NCBI GenBank assembly: GCA_002390485.1
Contig: DGPO01000034.1
Coordinates: 1-8,503 of the forward strand
Length of the DNA: 8,503 bases
Direction: 5' to 3'
Source of the DNA: Halieaceae bacterium UBA4438
GTDB lineage: Bacteria; Pseudomonadota; Gammaproteobacteria; Pseudomonadales; Halieaceae
Shown: in pieces, positions 6,733-8,503 of the stretch
Layout of the letters: each line of letters starts with the position of its first letter
Numbering within the stretch: position 1 is the first letter of the stretch
Notes under the pieces: generated by a model
The model's database searches: none
Seen by the model: the letters and a program-made list of their open reading frames with translations, nothing else
Told to the model about the DNA's origin: nothing
Made by a program: the position numbers and the translations under genes

Positions 6733-6796
6733 TAAATCTAATAAAACAGCCGTTAAAAGGCTCTAAACGCCCTAAATAATGATTAAAGGAGAGCGT

Positions 6797-8503
6797 ATGA
6801 AGTTCCACGCCAATAAGCTCGCAGTCGCCGTCGCTGGCTGTGCACTGTCACTTTCTGGTTTCAGCCAAGCGCAGCAACTTGAAGAAGTGGTTGTAACCGC
6901 GGCAAAGGTCGAGGCCTCGATTCAAGATACCCCTATTGCAGTAACCGCATTTTCTCAACAAGCGCTCGATTCACAGCTCATTAACGATGCTTCTGCACTG
7001 CAGTTCTCGGTTCCCAACTTGAACCAGACAAAAGGAAACTTCACGGCGGGCGATATTCGAATCCGCGGTATCGGATCCGGTGCTGTGGGAACATTTGGTG
7101 ACTCCGGAGTCGGCATCCACGTCAACGGCATCTATCAGGTTTCAACCCGAATTTTCGAGACACAGTTTTTAGACATGGAGCGTGTGGAAGTGCTGCGTGG
7201 GCCGCAGGGTACGCTCTACGGTCGTAACACCACTGGTGGTGTTATGAACCTCATTACGGCAAAAGCCGACCCTACCGAGTTTAGCGCAAGCGTAGACGCC
7301 ACCATTGGCAACTACGGAGCGACACAAGGCCGATTCCACATCAACACACCGTTGAGTGACACCTTGGCGTTGCGAGTTGCGGGTATGTCGCTGGAGCGCG
7401 ATGGTTTCACGACCAACGAGTTTACAGGCAATGACGTCGATGACCGCAGTCTATGGTCAGGCCGTCTCTCGCTGACGTGGGATGCAGGCGAAGACACGCA
7501 AGTGAACTTTATGTACAGCAGCTTTGAAGAAGACGACTCGCGCATGCGTTCGCAAAAGCAGGCCTGTAACACGGATCCAGCGGCCATCTTAGGATGTCTC
7601 CCTGGAAATCCGACTTACGGGGTTGCCAACCAAGGTGGTATTGGTGATTCACTGATGAACTCGATTAGCGGCATTAGTGATGGCTCACAACTGTTCCTAG
7701 GTCTGGCTGCGGCGCAATTGGGTATTAACCCCGGCAACGCCGCATTGCTGGGTAACACAGCATTGTTTGGCACCGGCTCCGCAGTATTTCAAGCGCCATT
7801 CTTGACGGATAACAACCCTGACGATCGTCGCACAGTGAACATGGATTTCGAACCGACCTACTTCTCGGAAGAGGAAATGTTCCAACTGCAGATCACACAC
7901 GATGCAGGCGATCTGACGTACAGCTGGTCTACCGGTTACACCGAAACGGCGTACTCTTCGACCGAAGACTACGAGAAGGGTGTGACGACAGGTGATTGGC
8001 AGCCTGGATTAGATGCTCTAGTCGATCTTGGTAATGCACAAGCCCTGAGTCTCGCGCAGTACGCGGCGTATCAAGGTGCGGCAGCGGGATCCGGTGGCGC
8101 TTTGCCTGCTATTCCAGACAGTCTTTTGCCATTCATGGTGGATTATGCGGGACCAGGAAGCGCTATTTGGGCCGGCAACAGTGCTCTGTTGGGTGGCTAT
8201 GGTTCGGGAATACCATTGCTCATGCCTGATGGCACCCTGGTTCAAACAGGAAAGCAATTCGGTGCTGACGAGTCCTACTCCAACAACGAGGGTTGGTCAC
8301 ACGAGTTTAGGGTTCAGTCAAACTATGACGGTAACCTGAACTTCATGGTCGGCGCATTCAATTTGGACTACGAAGGCCGTAACCGCTACGTGGTGAGAAA
8401 TGCAGGCCTTGCATTGCCAGGTCAGATACTGCCCATTAACAGTGCCGTATTCCCGGCACCGTTTGGTGCGGCAAACGCACATGATGAGGTAAATCCTCAC
8501 ATG
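6797..8503 (+). CDS. TonB-dependent outer-membrane receptor, N-terminal part (3' end outside the window)
   Basis: Ligand-gated outer-membrane beta-barrel that imports a substrate using energy from TonB/ExbBD. The frame is open for 569 codons to the window end, with no stop. The start at 6797 has AGGAG at 6787-6791. A signal peptide ends near A25 (GFSQA before QQ). It is followed directly by the TonB box LEEVVVTA (28-35), with no N-terminal signalling domain, so it is a simple receptor and not a transducer. The plug domain (about 40-155) has GDIRIRGIGSG (85-95) and RVEVLRGPQGTLYGRNTTGG (129-148). Barrel strands follow, with alternating hydrophobic and aromatic residues. C257 and C267 may form a loop disulfide. 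Two Ala/Gly-rich stretches (about 285-337 and 406-486) look like large extracellular loops. The substrate cannot be told from the sequence; the iron-siderophore family is only one option. Divergent from the hydrolase gene. Confidence 0.93.
   Translation, partial: MKFHANKLAVAVAGCALSLSGFSQAQQLEEVVVTAAKVEASIQDTPIAVTAFSQQALDSQLINDASALQFSVPNLNQTKGNFTAGDIRIRGIGSGAVGTFGDSGVGIHVNGIYQVSTRIFETQFLDMERVEVLRGPQGTLYGRNTTGGVMNLITAKADPTEFSASVDATIGNYGATQGRFHINTPLSDTLALRVAGMSLERDGFTTNEFTGNDVDDRSLWSGRLSLTWDAGEDTQVNFMYSSFEEDDSRMRSQKQACNTDPAAILGCLPGNPTYGVANQGGIGDSLMNSISGISDGSQLFLGLAAAQLGINPGNAALLGNTALFGTGSAVFQAPFLTDNNPDDRRTVNMDFEPTYFSEEEMFQLQITHDAGDLTYSWSTGYTETAYSSTEDYEKGVTTGDWQPGLDALVDLGNAQALSLAQYAAYQGAAAGSGGALPAIPDSLLPFMVDYAGPGSAIWAGNSALLGGYGSGIPLLMPDGTLVQTGKQFGADESYSNNEGWSHEFRVQSNYDGNLNFMVGAFNLDYEGRNRYVVRNAGLALPGQILPINSAVFPAPFGAANAHDEVNPHM

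Noticed and set aside
6748..6762. Small AGCC/GGCT hairpin upstream of the receptor
   Set aside because: Four base pairs only, too weak to support an element.
6771..6787. Fur-box-like AATAATGATT upstream of the receptor
   Set aside because: Only one imperfect half is present with no matching inverted half, and it lies in a very AT-rich stretch next to the ribosome site.
6830..6844. Lipobox-like VAGC (residues 12-15) in the TonB receptor signal sequence
   Set aside because: The hydrophobic stretch continues past the Cys to a normal SQA cleavage site just before the TonB box; TonB receptors are normally not lipoproteins.

Overview
The window joins the end of a gammaproteobacterial ribosomal-protein super-operon to an unrelated accessory locus. 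The first 4.75 kb, all on the + strand, reads rplO (C-terminal part only), secY, rpmJ, rpsM, rpsK, rpsD, rpoA, rplQ. This is the end of the spc operon followed by the whole alpha operon, in the order known from E. coli. The proteins align almost residue for residue with my memory of the E. coli ones (S13 has the same length, 118 aa; the RNA polymerase alpha C-terminal domain is nearly unchanged), so the host is a gammaproteobacterium. The accessory genes (a large TonB-dependent receptor and an exported metallo-beta-lactamase-fold hydrolase) would suit an aquatic or marine heterotroph of the Cellvibrionales/OM60 kind, but that placement is a guess from style, not from a marker.

Region by region: 1-1674 is the spc tail (L15 end, SecY translocon channel, L36). 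1675-1754 is the leader of the alpha operon, with two stem-loops just upstream of rpsM where S4 autoregulation acts in E. coli. 1755-4753 holds S13, S11, S4, RNA polymerase alpha and L17; structured spacers lie between rpsM and rpsK and between rpoA and rplQ. 4775-4804 is a strong intrinsic terminator. 4807-6516 (- strand) is a secreted alkyl-sulfatase-like MBL-fold hydrolase converging on that terminator. 6517-6796 is a divergent control region with a perfect TTGACA box for the hydrolase. 6797-8503 (+ strand) is the first 569 codons of a TonB-dependent outer-membrane receptor that runs off the window.

The first block is core growth machinery: ribosome assembly, transcription and protein export are co-expressed, with S4 as the probable feedback regulator. 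The second block looks like a small uptake-and-processing module: the receptor would bring a substrate across the outer membrane and the exported hydrolase could cleave it, possibly a sulfate ester. The substrate is unknown. No RNA genes, CRISPR arrays, insertion sequences or tandem repeats were seen, and no gene-free stretch exceeds 300 bases. The conserved block is ordinary; the points worth a second look are the alpha-operon leader, the structured spacers, and the hydrolase/receptor pair with its variant metal-site residues.
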